A DNA stretch of 64,000 nt from Xanthomonas cucurbitae (lineage in GTDB: Bacteria > Pseudomonadota > Gammaproteobacteria > Xanthomonadales > Xanthomonadaceae), in contig NZ_MDED01000020.1 in assembly GCF_002939885.1 (NCBI RefSeq), positions 22,416-86,415 of the forward strand, given 5' to 3'. Positions 63,095-64,000 of this stretch are shown one piece after another. The first letter of the stretch is position 1. Every line of letters starts with the position of its first letter. A program made the position numbers and the translations under genes. The notes under the pieces are model-generated. The model was not told the origin of the DNA, made no database searches, and saw only the letters and a list, made by a program, of their open reading frames with translations.

Positions 63095-64000
63095 TCAGAT
63101 CTGCTTGAACAAGGTCCTGGCCATCGACTCCAGCACCCCACCGACCACCTCCACCTTGCCGGCATCGGCCAGCGCGGTCTGCCCGGCATGCGCAACCAGC
63201 CGCTCGACCAGCGCGTCGCGCGCCTGCGTGGGGTCCACGCTCTGCGTTTGCGGCGCCCCCGCCGGCGGCACCGGCACCGGTGTCAGCCATTCGGCGATCA
63301 ACTCTTGGTAGGCGGTGGTGTGCTGGTGGGCCATCTGTTCGAGGAATTGCAAGATGGTGGTGGGGATGCCGGTCAGGGTGCCATCCAGCGGCTGGTTGGC
63401 GATCTGCGCATAGCTCACCGTGGAGGCCAGGGTATTGGCGATGGCGACATCCACCAGCACATCGATTTCCTTGATCGGATCGTTGCGGTAGAGCGTCTTG
63501 ATCTGACTGAGCATCGGCACGGTCCAGGCATGCGGCACGCAATCGAGCGTATTCCACAGGTCCGCGTTCCAGATCTGATACGGCGACTGGCCGGGTGCCG
63601 GCGATGGCAGCGTTTGCATGTACAACGCGGTGAACTCGCCGTTGCCGGGTGTCGCCCCGGCAGTGGGATAGCAGTGCACGGCGTTGAAATGGTCCAGCTT
63701 CCCATTGCTTTTCAACCAGGTCGCCAAGGTCGGCGACAGCGCGCCACCCAGGCTGTGCCCGGCAAAGATCACCGTGGCCTTGCTGCCATCGCGCGACTGC
63801 AGGAAATCCAGCAGCCCGGTATTGGGCGCCAAGGCCGTGGACGGGCTCACCATGTTCAATAGGTGCCACACGCCAGTGGCCGCGCCCATCGAGATCACCG
63901 TGCTTCCCGGTTCCTGATTAGCCCCATTCCTCAGCCGGTAGTTGCAGGATTTGCGACGGGTCGGCTGGACAATGGCCCCACTTGAAGGCAACGGAGGTGG
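63095..64000 (-). CDS. Class-3 lipase-fold hydrolase (5' partial)
   Basis: The frame on the minus strand is open to the window edge, so the start is missing; about 300 residues are visible. An alpha/beta-hydrolase nucleophile elbow GHSLGGALSPTLATWL is present with the preceding ATVIFA strand, as in class-3 (fungal-type) lipases. The catalytic Asp and His probably follow (NAVHCYPTAGATPGN, WTVPMLSQIK). A Pro/Ala linker and helical tail end the protein. A TTG at 63991 is not a credible start. Convergent with dnaG. Confidence 0.82.
   Translation of the reverse strand, partial: PPPLPSSGAIVQPTRRKSCNYRLRNGANQEPGSTVISMGAATGVWHLLNMVSPSTALAPNTGLLDFLQSRDGSKATVIFAGHSLGGALSPTLATWLKSNGKLDHFNAVHCYPTAGATPGNGEFTALYMQTLPSPAPGQSPYQIWNADLWNTLDCVPHAWTVPMLSQIKTLYRNDPIKEIDVLVDVAIANTLASTVSYAQIANQPLDGTLTGIPTTILQFLEQMAHQHTTAYQELIAEWLTPVPVPPAGAPQTQSVDPTQARDALVERLVAHAGQTALADAGKVEVVGGVLESMARTLFKQI

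Noticed and set aside
63974..63991. TTG at 63991 as the lipase start
   Set aside because: The same frame stays open to the window edge and the N-terminal part of the lipase fold is missing, so the real start is outside.

Overview
The window is about 64 kb of GC-rich (roughly two thirds G+C), densely coded chromosome. Gene content, gene order and protein character point to a Xanthomonas of the campestris/citri/oryzae group or a very close relative. I see no rRNA, tRNA, CRISPR array, prophage or insertion sequence. Nearly everything reads as vertically inherited core genome, with small intergenic repeats as the only mobile-looking DNA. Both ends cut genes: dprA on the left and a class-3 lipase on the right.

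Layout. 1-6.6 kb: the conserved order dprA-smg-topA-tsaC, interrupted between smg and topA by two genes that both begin with a GYF_2 module, one joined to a pilin-like domain and one to an RDD membrane domain. 6.7-15 kb: two translationally coupled DUF4124-type secreted proteins, an SDR oxidoreductase, a small lipoprotein, SppA protease, a MATE exporter, and an overlapping pair (DUF3106 protein plus a membrane protein with a sigma-factor-like N-terminus). 15-21 kb: priA behind an AT-rich region carrying two inverted consensus DnaA boxes, then a 35-bp-arm palindrome, an NYN/LOTUS protein, a Coa1-like membrane protein, NDH-2 and a TRIC-type channel. 21-27.3 kb (minus strand): rhlB-ftsE-ftsX-response regulator-ung-rpoH. 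27.5-32 kb: trxA, rho (with a long Gln/Asn/Gly-rich N-terminal extension), queF and a secreted M20 peptidase.

32.7-40.6 kb: an MdtABC-like RND efflux system (one adaptor, two inner-membrane pumps). 40.7-45.6 kb: HglS (2-oxoadipate dioxygenase), a HAD hydrolase, two EF-hand proteins, and small membrane or cysteine-rich proteins. 45.7-52.6 kb: a peptidoglycan-peptide cluster on both strands: D-Ala-D-Ala dipeptidase, lipoprotein amidase, NlpC/P60 endopeptidase, L-Ala-D/L-Glu epimerase, L,D-transpeptidase-fold protein and an APC permease. 52.7-57.2 kb: an unrecognised hydrophilic protein, a YiaA/B protein, a PQQ-type sugar dehydrogenase broken by a late in-frame TAG, and a GH3 beta-glucosidase with a LacI-type operator at its start. 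57.4-63 kb: folB and tsaD (divergent from the next group), then rpsU-yqeY-yihY-dnaG, a variant of the macromolecular-synthesis operon.

The points most worth a second look are the DnaA-box pair before priA, the GYF_2-pilin chimera, the nonsense codon in the sugar dehydrogenase, the ATTCCCG heptamer repeats (one of which encodes the C-terminus of TsaD), the dual-receiver regulator with a dead first receiver, and the peptidoglycan-peptide cluster.
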